NCBI GenBank assembly: GCA_934481445.1
Contig: CAKSPC010000019.1
Span: 1-46,140 of the forward strand
Origin: an uncultured Oscillospiraceae bacterium
GTDB taxonomy: Bacteria > Bacillota > Clostridia > Oscillospirales > Ruminococcaceae
Reading direction: 5' to 3'
Length of the DNA: 46,140 nt
Shown piece after piece: positions 1-7,909 of the stretch; within the stretch, counting starts at the first letter, position 1, and every line of letters begins with the position of its first letter. The position numbers and the translations under genes are program-made. The notes beneath the pieces were generated by a model. The model saw only the letters and a program-made list of their open reading frames with translations, was not told the origin of the DNA and did no database searches.

Positions 1-1145
1 AAGTCTACCGACAGCAAGCCGCGCTCGATGGCGTCGTAATTTACGGCGGCGGGGTTTGTTACGGGGAGGGAAACGTAAACAGTCTTTTCGATTTTTTCCG
101 ACCGATTGTTCGCGTCGCGCGTCTGCGCCTTGCTCTCCGCCGAGCAGGATATCCGCTCGACAAATCCGCCCGAACTGCTCACCGACAGCGACTGCTCCAT
201 GACTATCGCCTTTTTCTCGGTGCCGTCCGCGTCCTTTACCGTAAATACATCGCCGACCTCGAGGATGTTTTCGGCGGGCATTTCCAGCGACGCCGCCGAA
301 TATTTCAGCCCGCCGAGCCTGTTCCACGCGTATTCCGCAATGCCTACCGTCGCAAACGGATTATACGCCGATACGATACCGTCCGCGTCCGCGTCGTACT
401 CGGAGGCGGTGCCGTCAATATAGATCTTGTTATCGCCGCCGCGGTCAAACAGTATGCCCTTGACGGTATAATCGCCGCCCGAGATGTCCATCGCGTAGCA
501 GCGGTCGTGCCCGACGGTCTTATTTACCTGCGTGTACGGTACGATTTTAAGCACCTCGTTCGGCGCGACATAAGCGTTTGCGCCGTGGCTTGCCGCGATA
601 TAGCTTATCAGCTCCCGTGCGGTGTAGCCGTCGGGGGCGTTTGTTATCGTGATGTCCTCGCAGGTAAAATCCGTCGTCATGCCTGCGCGGGCGCAGAGGT
701 AATTTAACACCGCCTGCATTTTGCACGGAAATGTCGGTGCCTGCGCCTTGCCGGTATCTATCCAGCTTGTTTTTTTGTCGAGCCGCGCCGTTTTGTCGTA
801 GGCTGTCACAGCCGTAACGCCGCTTTTTGTGACGCTCTCGTCAACGTAAAACGTCCCGAGCTGCTCCCATGCGGTCACAGGGGACTTGCATCTGCAATAC
901 ACCTCGACCTTTTTAAGCCGCCCGCCGAACAGCGTTGTTGCCTTAGTCTGCAAGGTTAGCTTTGCGCTCATACAAGCGCCTATCTGCAACTGGTCGGATA
1001 TCGAGCGCACTATATCAATGCTGATGATGTCCGCAAGGGGTATCTCGTCGCCGTCGGCGGAATTGCCGTATACCTTGACCTTAAAATCAAACTGCCGTGC
1101 AGAGGACTGCACCTGCGCAAGATAATCATTTGTAACCGTCCGCAT
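1..1145 (-). CDS. Phage tail/baseplate-type structural protein (3' end cut by window)
   Basis: An open frame starts at ATG 1145, one base after the stop of the upstream gene, with an AGGAGATG ribosome site. It stays open for 381 codons to the window edge. I do not recognise a catalytic motif. The protein is a mixed alpha/beta sequence rich in short beta segments, with several Cys, and lies directly downstream of the tape measure gene and a 113-aa gene. In siphovirus tail modules that position holds distal-tail, hub or baseplate proteins. The role is inferred from position only, and the C-terminal part is not visible. Confidence 0.6.
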   Translation of the reverse strand, partial: MRTVTNDYLAQVQSSARQFDFKVKVYGNSADGDEIPLADIISIDIVRSISDQLQIGACMSAKLTLQTKATTLFGGRLKKVEVYCRCKSPVTAWEQLGTFYVDESVTKSGVTAVTAYDKTARLDKKTSWIDTGKAQAPTFPCKMQAVLNYLCARAGMTTDFTCEDITITNAPDGYTARELISYIAASHGANAYVAPNEVLKIVPYTQVNKTVGHDRCYAMDISGGDYTVKGILFDRGGDNKIYIDGTASEYDADADGIVSAYNPFATVGIAEYAWNRLGGLKYSAASLEMPAENILEVGDVFTVKDADGTEKKAIVMEQSLSVSSSGGFVERISCSAESKAQTRDANNRSEKIEKTVYVSLPVTNPAAVNYDAIERGLLSVD

Positions 1146-1146
1146 A

Positions 1147-1488
1147 TCACATCTCCTCGAACGTCAGCGAGATCTCGCCACACATTACGTCGTCCCCTGC
1201 GGCAAAATTTATCGGTGTTGGTATCTCGCCGTCAAGGTGCATGGTATATGCAGCGCTGTCAACGCTTACGGAAAAGGATATCGGCGATATTAACGCCTTT
1301 ATCTCCTCCCACTTTGCAAGCGGCAGCAGCGGGAACATTACCGTTATCCGCTTTTTCGTGCCGCCTATGCGGTCGACGACAAGCGAGCCGTTAAGCGTTT
1401 GTGCTGCCGACTGCGCACGGTATGTGTCCGCAATGCTCGGCGGGGTGATGTATTTGCTGATGTCTGTTTCGCCTATTTTTACGGTCAT
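1147..1488 (-). CDS. Small tail protein following the tape measure gene
   Basis: This 113-aa protein has a clear TAAGGAGG ribosome site and an ATG start 9 bases after the tape measure stop. It has no Cys, no signal peptide and no membrane segment. It looks like a compact beta protein ending in an acidic helix (LTFEEM). In tail modules with Gp15-type genes the slot after the tape measure usually encodes a distal tail or tail accessory component. That role is inferred from position; I see no diagnostic motif. Confidence 0.6.
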   Translation of the reverse strand: MTVKIGETDISKYITPPSIADTYRAQSAAQTLNGSLVVDRIGGTKKRITVMFPLLPLAKWEEIKALISPISFSVSVDSAAYTMHLDGEIPTPINFAAGDDVMCGEISLTFEEM

Positions 1489-1497
1489 AGTCCCTCC

Positions 1498-4317
1498 TTA
1501 AAAAGTAAACGGGGATTTCCCGCTCTGCTTTGCCATGTCGTTTATATCCCGCACCGCAGCCTTGCCGATGGTAAGATCGCGCGCCTTGAGGACTATCGTC
1601 ACATCTCCGATCGCGTCGTCCATTTTCTCGACCTTATGGTGCAATTTTGTGATGGCATTTACCACGTCCGCGAGGGTGGTTTCCCCCGACTTCGCGGCGG
1701 TCTGCTGCCCGAGCACGCCCGTCAGCGAGTTTATCTGATGCGCCGTCGCGGTCTTGCCGAGCACGTCCTTGCCGATGAGGGATTTCAGCGCGGCGGTCTG
1801 ATCGTTGTCCCATATCGTGGGGACATAGGACGTTATGCTGATGGTGCTGCCGCCGCTGCCCGAACCGCCGCTTGTCGTGCTTTTTGAGGATTTCGCGGTG
1901 GTGTCGGCTGTCGGGGTATAGGGCTTGTAGGTCGTGGCGGGGGTGACTTCGTCGGCAGACGGTTCTTCCTGCTTTTCGTCGGCATTGCCGCCGTAGAGAT
2001 TTTTATAATACTCTGCCTGCGATTTCGAGCCGAGCACCTTTCCACTAAGCTTTGGCTTTGAGAGGTTTTCAAAATTGCTGACGATCTTTTCGTAATCCTG
2101 CCACTTTTCATACATATCCTGCTGAGCAGTAACAAGCTGACTGTATATGGAGCTGTCAAAGCTATCGGTTCCAATATACTTTTCCATGCGTTTTATCATC
2201 GCAGAAATGGCGTCGTAGCGTTCTTTATAAGTTGTTCCTTCTTTAAACGTGTAGTTAGTTGTCGCCGAGCCAAATCCACTTGTTATACCCTCGTAATTAC
2301 TTCCTGCTTCATCGGTAAACCACTTGTTGAGATATGTGTGCAGGTTTCCGCTTGTATTGCTTAGCGAGAGAGCCCATTCTTCTTTTTGCGCGTCCTGCGC
2401 GGAATAATAGGCCGCCTTTGCACTGCTTTCGGCAAGCGTGTTTTTATCGTCGATAAGCTTGCCAAGAAGCACAAGCTGCTCCTCATACTTGCCGTTTACA
2501 AGGTCGATTTTTGCTGCCTCGGTGCCGTAGCTGTCAATAAGCGACTGCTGCAATTCCTCAAGGCGCTTTCGCACGGTTTCCACGTCGTCCGAAGAATTTT
2601 TCAGATTTTTGTATTCGTCCGTAAGTTTGCTGAGATCCTGCGCAGCGTTAGCGGAATCCTTTGCCGTCTGATTAAGCTGCATTGCTTCTTCGTGCAGCCT
2701 GTCGACCTTTTCCGCCGCTGTTTCGGTGGTATTGTTAAATGCAACAAGCGCGCCGATCGCACCCGAAGCCAGCGAAGCAATAAGCACAAATGGGTTTGCT
2801 GCCCCCGCAACATTCAGCGCGACCTGTGAAGCAGTAGCCGCGTCCGTGATGGTCTTAAACGCGCGTATCGCGTTTACCGCACCCGAAACGGCATTGCCTA
2901 TCTTTATCACCGTGTTAAACGTGATAAGCGCCGCAACTATCGCCGCAATAACATCGCGCATTTCCCATGCAACTTTGATGATATTTCCAAAGAAATTCAT
3001 CGCGTTTTTCAGAGCGGATATCAGGGCGGGCAGATGTCGCCCGACAAAGTCGGATATCTTTGCCGCTATATCCGCAGCAAATTCAATGAGTGGCGGCAGA
3101 AGTTCCGATATTATCGTTGATATCGGCTCCACGAGGTCGAGCAGTGCTTCCACAAGCGGTCCCGTCGCGTCAAGCAGCACGGGAATAACATTCTCCGCAA
3201 TATCGCCGAGTTTTTCAACGGCCGTTTCGATTACGGGGATAAGCTCCTCACCAAGCGGCTGAATAAGCAGCTCCGCCTTGCGTTTAAGCCCCGAAAGCGC
3301 GTCCGAAAGGGAACTGTAGCTTACCTCGACGATATCGTCCACGGTGCCTGCGCAGTCGTATGCGCTGTCGGTTATTTCGCCGAGCGCCTTTACTGCGTCA
3401 GCGCCGAGGTCCTCCCACATCGTTCCGAAGAGGTTTACGCCCGCTTCGTTCTGCGCGATGGGGTCCTCCATGTCGCCGAGTGCCTTTATTACCGTCTGAA
3501 AAGCCGCACGCGCGGTATCTCCGCCCTGCGCGAACTTTTTCGCCATATCCTCGGCGTCGTAGCCGAGGGCTTCAAAGCCCTTTTTAGTGGTGTCCGAGCC
3601 GTCTATCGCACGGATAGAAAATTCCTTTACTGCGTCGCCGATTTTATCAAGATTCCACGCCCCGTTCTCCGCGCCGCGCTCGAAAATCGTGAACATATCG
3701 TCCGCGTCGAAGCCCAGCTTTTTGAACTGCACGGAATATTCGCTGATGTTGTCCAGCAGCTCCCCCGAATAATTCAGACCGTCCTGCGCACCCTTTGCGA
3801 TGTAGTCGTACGCCTTATCGGCGGCAATGCCGAAGTTTTCCTGCATTGCCTTTGCTGCGCGGGAGCTCTCCGCGACGTCCATGTCAAACGCGTCCTGCAG
3901 CGCGTAGGCGCTCTCGGTGACCTTTTTAAGCTGCTCCTCGTCCATCTCGCCGAGGTTCTGCGTTATTGTGGAGATATCCGCTGCGATGCCCTCGAAGCTC
4001 TCGCCGAAATTGTCCCCGTAAACGCCCTTTATGACCTCGGAATACTTTTCCGCCGCGTCGGCGCCCGCGCCTGTTGCAGCGGTGATGTGCTTCACCGCCT
4101 TGTCAAGGCTGTCGGCGGAATTTACTGCGGCGGTGCCTATCGCAGCCCCCGCCGCTGCCGCCGCAGAAGCAGCTGCGCCTATCGCCTTTATCGCTGTCTT
4201 TGCGGCTTTTTCCGCCTTTTCCGCCGATTTGCCGATGATGTTTTCAGCTTCCTTTAGGTCGTCGGGAAGCTTGCTGTTATCGCCGCGTATGCGATATATT
4301 ACATCTCCGTCAGCCAT
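1498..4317 (-). CDS. Phage tail tape measure protein
   Basis: At 939 aa this is the longest tail gene. It sets tail length and is expelled with the DNA. After a short basic and helical N-terminus there is an Ala-rich segment (about residues 45-65). A region of the TP901/PhageMin_Tail type follows (about 70-330), with the phrases AAKAMQENFGI and VNLFGTMWEDLG typical of tape measures. Two hydrophobic stretches (about 455-485 and 505-530) and coiled-coil regions come next, then a low-complexity Ser/Thr/Gly linker near 800. Gene order (tail chaperones upstream, tail tip genes downstream) agrees. The start at 4317 has a GAAAGGAGGGAGTGA ribosome site. Bases of about 2040-2420 look more AT-rich than the rest of the gene. 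Confidence 0.92.
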   Translation of the reverse strand: MADGDVIYRIRGDNSKLPDDLKEAENIIGKSAEKAEKAAKTAIKAIGAAASAAAAAGAAIGTAAVNSADSLDKAVKHITAATGAGADAAEKYSEVIKGVYGDNFGESFEGIAADISTITQNLGEMDEEQLKKVTESAYALQDAFDMDVAESSRAAKAMQENFGIAADKAYDYIAKGAQDGLNYSGELLDNISEYSVQFKKLGFDADDMFTIFERGAENGAWNLDKIGDAVKEFSIRAIDGSDTTKKGFEALGYDAEDMAKKFAQGGDTARAAFQTVIKALGDMEDPIAQNEAGVNLFGTMWEDLGADAVKALGEITDSAYDCAGTVDDIVEVSYSSLSDALSGLKRKAELLIQPLGEELIPVIETAVEKLGDIAENVIPVLLDATGPLVEALLDLVEPISTIISELLPPLIEFAADIAAKISDFVGRHLPALISALKNAMNFFGNIIKVAWEMRDVIAAIVAALITFNTVIKIGNAVSGAVNAIRAFKTITDAATASQVALNVAGAANPFVLIASLASGAIGALVAFNNTTETAAEKVDRLHEEAMQLNQTAKDSANAAQDLSKLTDEYKNLKNSSDDVETVRKRLEELQQSLIDSYGTEAAKIDLVNGKYEEQLVLLGKLIDDKNTLAESSAKAAYYSAQDAQKEEWALSLSNTSGNLHTYLNKWFTDEAGSNYEGITSGFGSATTNYTFKEGTTYKERYDAISAMIKRMEKYIGTDSFDSSIYSQLVTAQQDMYEKWQDYEKIVSNFENLSKPKLSGKVLGSKSQAEYYKNLYGGNADEKQEEPSADEVTPATTYKPYTPTADTTAKSSKSTTSGGSGSGGSTISITSYVPTIWDNDQTAALKSLIGKDVLGKTATAHQINSLTGVLGQQTAAKSGETTLADVVNAITKLHHKVEKMDDAIGDVTIVLKARDLTIGKAAVRDINDMAKQSGKSPFTF

Positions 4318-4337
4318 TCACTCCCTCCTTTCGGGAA

Positions 4338-4372
4338 TAAAAAAGCACCTGCATTTCTGCAAGTGCTTTGAA
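4338..4372 (-). terminator. Intrinsic terminator after the zinc-ribbon gene
   Basis: On the minus strand a 12-bp stem with one mismatch (AAAGCACTTGCA-type arms around a 4-base loop) is followed at once by TTTTTTA. It lies after the zinc-ribbon gene stop (4396) and only 20 bases before the tape measure start (4317). It would isolate the zinc-ribbon unit and also challenge transcription coming from the capsid genes. Confidence 0.8.
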
Positions 4373-4395
4373 TATTAAGTTAAGCTATTGTCGTA

Positions 4396-4707
4396 TCAAA
4401 GGAACGGCAAAATTGAAATTACTGTGAAAACCGCGCTGGCAACCGCCGCCACCGCAGAAATAATAGAAATGACCGCAACTATCTTCGTGTTCTTCTGTAT
4501 TGCCGTCAGAAGCTCGTTGTTGCTTTCCTCGGCGCGAGCTATCTTATCAAGCAATATGTTTGTTGCGTCAGTTCCTTCCGCCATTCCGGACGGTGTGCCT
4601 GCTTCCGCTCCGTATGTAACATACTGCGAGGGGATAGTCTTGCCGCAGGCGTCGCAGTACATTGTCGTTGACGTTCTGCCGCAGTCGGGGCATTTGTACA
4701 TTTTCAT
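4396..4707 (-). CDS. Zinc-ribbon, single-pass membrane protein (probable moron)
   Basis: This 103-aa protein has an N-terminal zinc ribbon (C6xxC9 and C18xxC21, CPDCG and CDACG), a Ser/Gly linker, a short helix and a hydrophobic C-terminal segment (about residues 72-102). The layout suggests a membrane-anchored protein with the zinc ribbon in the cytoplasm. It breaks the usual chaperone to tape-measure order. It has its own consensus promoter (4741-4769), a CTGGAGG ribosome site and its own terminator (4338-4372). The self-contained unit and lack of structural similarity fit a lysogenic-conversion cargo gene expressed from the prophage. The molecular function is unknown. Confidence 0.8.
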   Translation of the reverse strand: MKMYKCPDCGRTSTTMYCDACGKTIPSQYVTYGAEAGTPSGMAEGTDATNILLDKIARAEESNNELLTAIQKNTKIVAVISIISAVAAVASAVFTVISILPFL

Positions 4708-4740
4708 AGGAAATTACCTCCAGAAAGTTTATTTTCCTAC

Positions 4741-4769
4741 ATTATAGCACACATTATCTTAGATGTCAA
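4741..4769 (-). promoter_or_regulatory. Consensus sigma-A promoter of the zinc-ribbon moron
   Basis: Reading the minus strand, TTGACA (4769-4764), a 17-base spacer and TATAAT (4746-4741) match the consensus fully. A TGn extended -10 (TGC) is also present. It starts 4 bases from the stop of the Gp15-type gene and drives the 103-aa gene. Such strength without any palindromic operator suggests constitutive expression in the lysogen. Confidence 0.88.
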
Positions 4770-4772
4770 CAG

Positions 4773-5372
4773 TTATTTTGCGACCGCCTGCGCGCAGAGC
4801 ATATCAAACAGCCCGTCCCAGCCGCCGCCCTGCGCCTGCGGTGCCTTAGCCGGCAGCGCGTACAGCGTTTTAAGCTCGGTCAGCCTGCGGATATACTCCA
4901 TGTTGCTGTTTGTCGGTGCGGGCATTTTCTCGGTGCGTATGCGCATGATCTGCTTGATGGGCGTATCCTCCGACAGCCCGTCAAACAGCGCCGAAAACGC
5001 GCACCAGTGCAGCCGCCCCTGTTCCCGTATCAGATCGATGTTGTAATCCCGCATAAACGACGCGTATATCTCCGCCGCGTCAAACGCGTAGTCAACGCAT
5101 TTCTGCCGGCTCTGCCGCGAGGAAAGCCTGCGCTTCGGCGGGGCGATGATATCATCGATTATGCGGTGCAGCACCTTCTCCCGAACTACAAGCGGCGGGG
5201 GCTTCGGGCAGTCCACAAGCCACGCGAAGCCCGCTTCAACGGTTTCCTCGGGGGTGCTGTCCTCGTTGTCCAGCAGTGCGCAGAACCGCAGCACGCGGTC
5301 AAACCACAGCGTAAGCCTGTACTCCCGCCCGCCGACCGTAATGCTTTCGGGAAACGGTTCGTACAGCGTCAC
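4773..5372 (-). CDS. Gp15-family tail assembly protein
   Basis: The protein matches the Gp15 family (PF06854): an N-terminus of the TLYEPFPESITVGG type, a central aromatic helix (RVLRFCALLD) and the later motif LHWCAFSALF. These proteins are thought to act as tail assembly chaperones beside the tape measure gene. I choose GTG 5372, which overlaps the upstream TGA as GTGA and has an AGGAAG ribosome site 6 bases away, giving 199 aa. The frame extends upstream to 5429, but that part lies inside the preceding gene and does not look like the family. The frame is -1 relative to the upstream gene. A frameshift fusion as in lambda G-GT is possible, but no good slippery heptamer is visible. Confidence 0.85.
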   Translation of the reverse strand: MTLYEPFPESITVGGREYRLTLWFDRVLRFCALLDNEDSTPEETVEAGFAWLVDCPKPPPLVVREKVLHRIIDDIIAPPKRRLSSRQSRQKCVDYAFDAAEIYASFMRDYNIDLIREQGRLHWCAFSALFDGLSEDTPIKQIMRIRTEKMPAPTNSNMEYIRRLTELKTLYALPAKAPQAQGGGWDGLFDMLCAQAVAK

Positions 5373-5785
5373 TTGCGCTTCCTGCCCTTGTAGATATTTT
5401 TGAGCTGCTCGCGGCGGCGGCTGAGGCACTCGTTCACGCGGGGGAGTATCACATCATAGATGTACGGCACCACCGCCACGGACAGCTCTATCCAATTGTT
5501 TTCGAAGTACCTGCATATCTTTTCGGCGTTATCCTCGCCCATGCAGAGCGCAACAACACCGCGCACCGCACGCCCGTACTGCTCATATGCCGCGCCGTAT
5601 TCGCCGTCGTTCACCGCCTTTTTAAGCGCCTGTTCCGCCGATGTTATATCATTCATGCGCCTGCGCAGGTCGGCGGCGATAACGTCGATATCAACGACGA
5701 ATTCGAGCCTTTCGGCGGGTTCGCCACATTCGTTGCAAAGCTCCAGTTCATCGCGTATTTTCTCGCTTCTTTTAAGCTGATACAT
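5369..5785 (-). CDS. Phage tail assembly chaperone-like protein
   Basis: This 138-aa, mostly helical protein has a CNEC pair near residue 18 and a basic C-terminus. It lies between the major tail protein and the Gp15 gene, where siphoviruses encode the first tail assembly chaperone. Its stop overlaps the Gp15 start by 4 bases, implying translational coupling. No catalytic motif is visible. The role is inferred from position and size. Confidence 0.65.
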   Translation of the reverse strand: MYQLKRSEKIRDELELCNECGEPAERLEFVVDIDVIAADLRRRMNDITSAEQALKKAVNDGEYGAAYEQYGRAVRGVVALCMGEDNAEKICRYFENNWIELSVAVVPYIYDVILPRVNECLSRRREQLKNIYKGRKRK

Positions 5786-5838
5786 ATTCTGCCCCTTTCA
5801 AAATAAGCGGCGCAGGAATGCCCGCGCCGCGATGTTTT

Positions 5839-6321
5839 TTATTCGGATTTCTCGCCCGCGTCGTCGAGGTCGCCCACAGTAACGGTAGGCTTGCCGTTAA
5901 AGGTAAGCACCACAGTGACGGAGTTCGGCGCGGTTGATTCGCCGCCCGCAATAGCTATCTGCGTGAGCGTTACGGGGCAGGTGATTATCTGCCCGTTGCG
6001 GTTTAGCTTGATGTCGGTAACGCGCGCCGCACCCGGCTCCCACTGTATCTTGTCGAGATACGCGCAGACGGGGTCGTCCGCCATAAAGTCGCCCTGAAGC
6101 GTAGCCGTCGGCGCGAAGCCCGTCACATTGGAGGAGCTGTAACCGCCGTCGCTGAGATAGGACGCGGAATATACCACCTCGTTCAGCGCGATATTGATGT
6201 TCTTAAACGCATTGCACATGGACGCGTATGTCGCGCTCTGACCCGAGGGAGTAGTGTTGATAAAGGCTTTGGTTTCGTGGTTAAGCTCCACGCCCGCGGC
6301 CTTGGGCAATGTCTGTGCCAT
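5839..6321 (-). CDS. Major tail (tube) protein
   Basis: The protein is 160 aa and beta-rich. It has an early KAFINTTPSG segment, a central LQGDFMADDPV segment and a C-terminal beta region ending in an acidic tail. Size, composition and the position after the minor capsid/connector genes and before the tail chaperones fit the tail tube subunit of siphoviruses. An AAAGGAG ribosome site precedes ATG 6321. The exact family is not certain. Confidence 0.75.
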   Translation of the reverse strand: MAQTLPKAAGVELNHETKAFINTTPSGQSATYASMCNAFKNINIALNEVVYSASYLSDGGYSSSNVTGFAPTATLQGDFMADDPVCAYLDKIQWEPGAARVTDIKLNRNGQIITCPVTLTQIAIAGGESTAPNSVTVVLTFNGKPTVTVGDLDDAGEKSE

Positions 6322-6334
6322 TTGATTTCTCCTT

Positions 6335-6703
6335 TCAAATCATAACACGCAGGCTTACGGACAGCGAATATATCCAGAATCCGCCGTCCGTGCCTACGAA
6401 TAAGGGCTCGCTGCGCACCTCTGCATTAACAACGGGTGCGCCGAGCCGAGCCGTATCACAGGCGTTGGCTATCTCGCAAAGACAGCCGTATGCCTGTTTC
6501 TGTTCCTTGAATTTTGACAAGATGTCGAGCGACAGCGCCGCGCGGCGGTTTGCGAGATTGAGCGAGGTAAACTCCCGCGTACCCGTTACCACCTGCACGG
6601 CAATGCCGCCCTCTTTCGGGAGGAGCCCGACGGTGACAGGCTGCCCCGTTATCTTCTCCGCAAAAGCGCGGAACGCTTCGACTGCCTGTAACTGCGCCGT
6701 CAT
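6335..6703 (-). CDS. Minor capsid / tail terminator-like protein
   Basis: I place the start at ATG 6703, overlapping the upstream stop as ATGA, with GGAGATGGAG upstream, giving 122 aa. An earlier ATG at 6748 is in frame but lies inside the upstream gene. The sequence resembles the third of the three linked small minor capsid proteins (PF12691 type) found between capsid and tail tube genes in Lactococcus- and Listeria-like phages, where it probably acts as a tail terminator. The assignment rests mainly on order and size. Confidence 0.7.
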   Translation of the reverse strand: MTAQLQAVEAFRAFAEKITGQPVTVGLLPKEGGIAVQVVTGTREFTSLNLANRRAALSLDILSKFKEQKQAYGCLCEIANACDTARLGAPVVNAEVRSEPLFVGTDGGFWIYSLSVSLRVMI

Positions 6704-7197
6704 TTCTCCATCTCCTTTTTCAGCGCGGCTTCGTATATCTGCCGCCATGTATCACCATACACCGCCTGTGCTTTTTCACACCAGTGAGAGCAGGCTTTGG
6801 GATTAGGAAATTTGCTGTATTTCAAACTTCCATTGGCTTTCACCTTTGTTTGTCCCTCGCGCGCCCATGTCGAACCCGTTTTCGGGTCTACCATAGGAAC
6901 TCCATGATAAAGAAAACGCGCATACGGGGTACTCCATATGATATTGCCGTTTGCAAAATCGCTTCCCGTTGCTTCGCTAAGTATTTTCTGCTGTTCAGCC
7001 GTAAGAGAAGTGTGTTTCATAGCGCCCTCAAGGCTTGTGTGAATCAGCGAACTATCTCGCAATACCCATTGGTCTGCGGGAATAAATTCATTGCAGTCGG
7101 TTACTATCTGCTCGCTTACAATAGCTACCGCCCTGTTTGCCGCCGCACGTATCTGCACGGCTATCTGCGCCGAGTTGATTTTAACGCTTACGGGCAT
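6700..7197 (-). CDS. Minor capsid protein, tail-completion type
   Basis: The 165-aa protein has the motif TPYARFLYHGVP and a preceding WVLRDSSLIHTS segment, both typical of the minor capsid family PF11114 and related tail-completion (neck) proteins. It overlaps the upstream gene by 10 bases and the downstream gene by 4, as expected for a tightly coupled connector cluster. Base composition is somewhat more AT-rich than the flanking genes. Confidence 0.78.
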   Translation of the reverse strand: MPVSVKINSAQIAVQIRAAANRAVAIVSEQIVTDCNEFIPADQWVLRDSSLIHTSLEGAMKHTSLTAEQQKILSEATGSDFANGNIIWSTPYARFLYHGVPMVDPKTGSTWAREGQTKVKANGSLKYSKFPNPKACSHWCEKAQAVYGDTWRQIYEAALKKEMEK

Positions 7198-7517
7198 AAT
7201 CCCACCTCGATATGATGCAACCGCCGCCTGTCATAGAGCGTCTCGACGGTTTCCACACGATACATCGCGCCGCCGAATTCCACCCGCTGACCCGCTGCAA
7301 AATCTGCCCTTGGCGTGCTGCTGCGGCAGTCGTAAAACAGCGTTGCCGTTATCGTCACAGAGCGGTTGTCGGCGGTGGTTATCAGCCTTGTGCAGGGTTC
7401 AACGCGGACGTGCTCAAGCTGCGCGACAAGGGTTTTCTTCTCATCCTGCCACGCCCCCTCGGCGACATCGTAAAGCGCCGCCGAATGTATCAGCAGCGCC
7501 CTCGGAATAGGTTTCAC
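7188..7517 (-). CDS. Minor capsid / head closure protein
   Basis: This 109-aa protein starts with the MKPIPRALLIHSA type of N-terminus and has beta-strand phrases (ADNRSVTITATLFYD, RVEFGGAMYRVETVE). Both resemble the first minor capsid family (PF10665), a head-closure component. It overlaps both neighbours by a few bases. The three consecutive minor capsid genes support one another. Confidence 0.78.
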   Translation of the reverse strand: MKPIPRALLIHSAALYDVAEGAWQDEKKTLVAQLEHVRVEPCTRLITTADNRSVTITATLFYDCRSSTPRADFAAGQRVEFGGAMYRVETVETLYDRRRLHHIEVGLCP

Positions 7518-7909
7518 AATAACGTCACTCCTCTGTAAAGCAGCCCCGTCGGCTCAAGCAGCGCGAGCGCCTGCCCGCACAGCCTGTTCGCCGCCGAAAA
7601 GCCCAAAGTAGTCGTACCGCCTGCGGAGCTTCCGCCCGAATAGCTGAATTTTCCGAGCGACACCGAGCCGCCGTCCGCCGTATCCGACAGCGCCGAAACG
7701 CCGCCGTTTTCGAGAATAAACTCCGCCTGCGCGCAGACGGCGTTCTGCGCGGCTTCGCGCCACGCTTCGGGGACGGTCGACATCGTATATCCCGACGGGA
7801 ATATCTCCCCGTCAACGATGATCTCCGCCCGCCTGAGCGCGGCTGTCAGCTCGTCGGTATCGGCGTATGCACCCCAGTGCTCCGCGTAATAATCCGCCGT
7901 TACCGTCAT
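7514..7909 (-). CDS. Head-tail connector (adaptor) protein
   Basis: This 131-aa protein has an N-terminal helical part (TADYYAEHWGAYAD, LRRAEIIVDGE) and a Gly/Ser loop followed by a C-terminal helix. That is the layout of the gp6/gp15-type adaptor that binds under the portal. It follows the major capsid gene with a 4-base overlap. Family naming is by position and general shape. Confidence 0.7.
   Translation of the reverse strand: MTVTADYYAEHWGAYADTDELTAALRRAEIIVDGEIFPSGYTMSTVPEAWREAAQNAVCAQAEFILENGGVSALSDTADGGSVSLGKFSYSGGSSAGGTTTLGFSAANRLCGQALALLEPTGLLYRGVTLL

Noticed and set aside
5369..5429. Programmed -1 frameshift joining the 138-aa gene to the Gp15 gene
   Set aside because: The frames are in the right relation, but the site CTCAAAAAT does not allow good re-pairing. 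A GTG with a proper ribosome site at 5372 explains the start.
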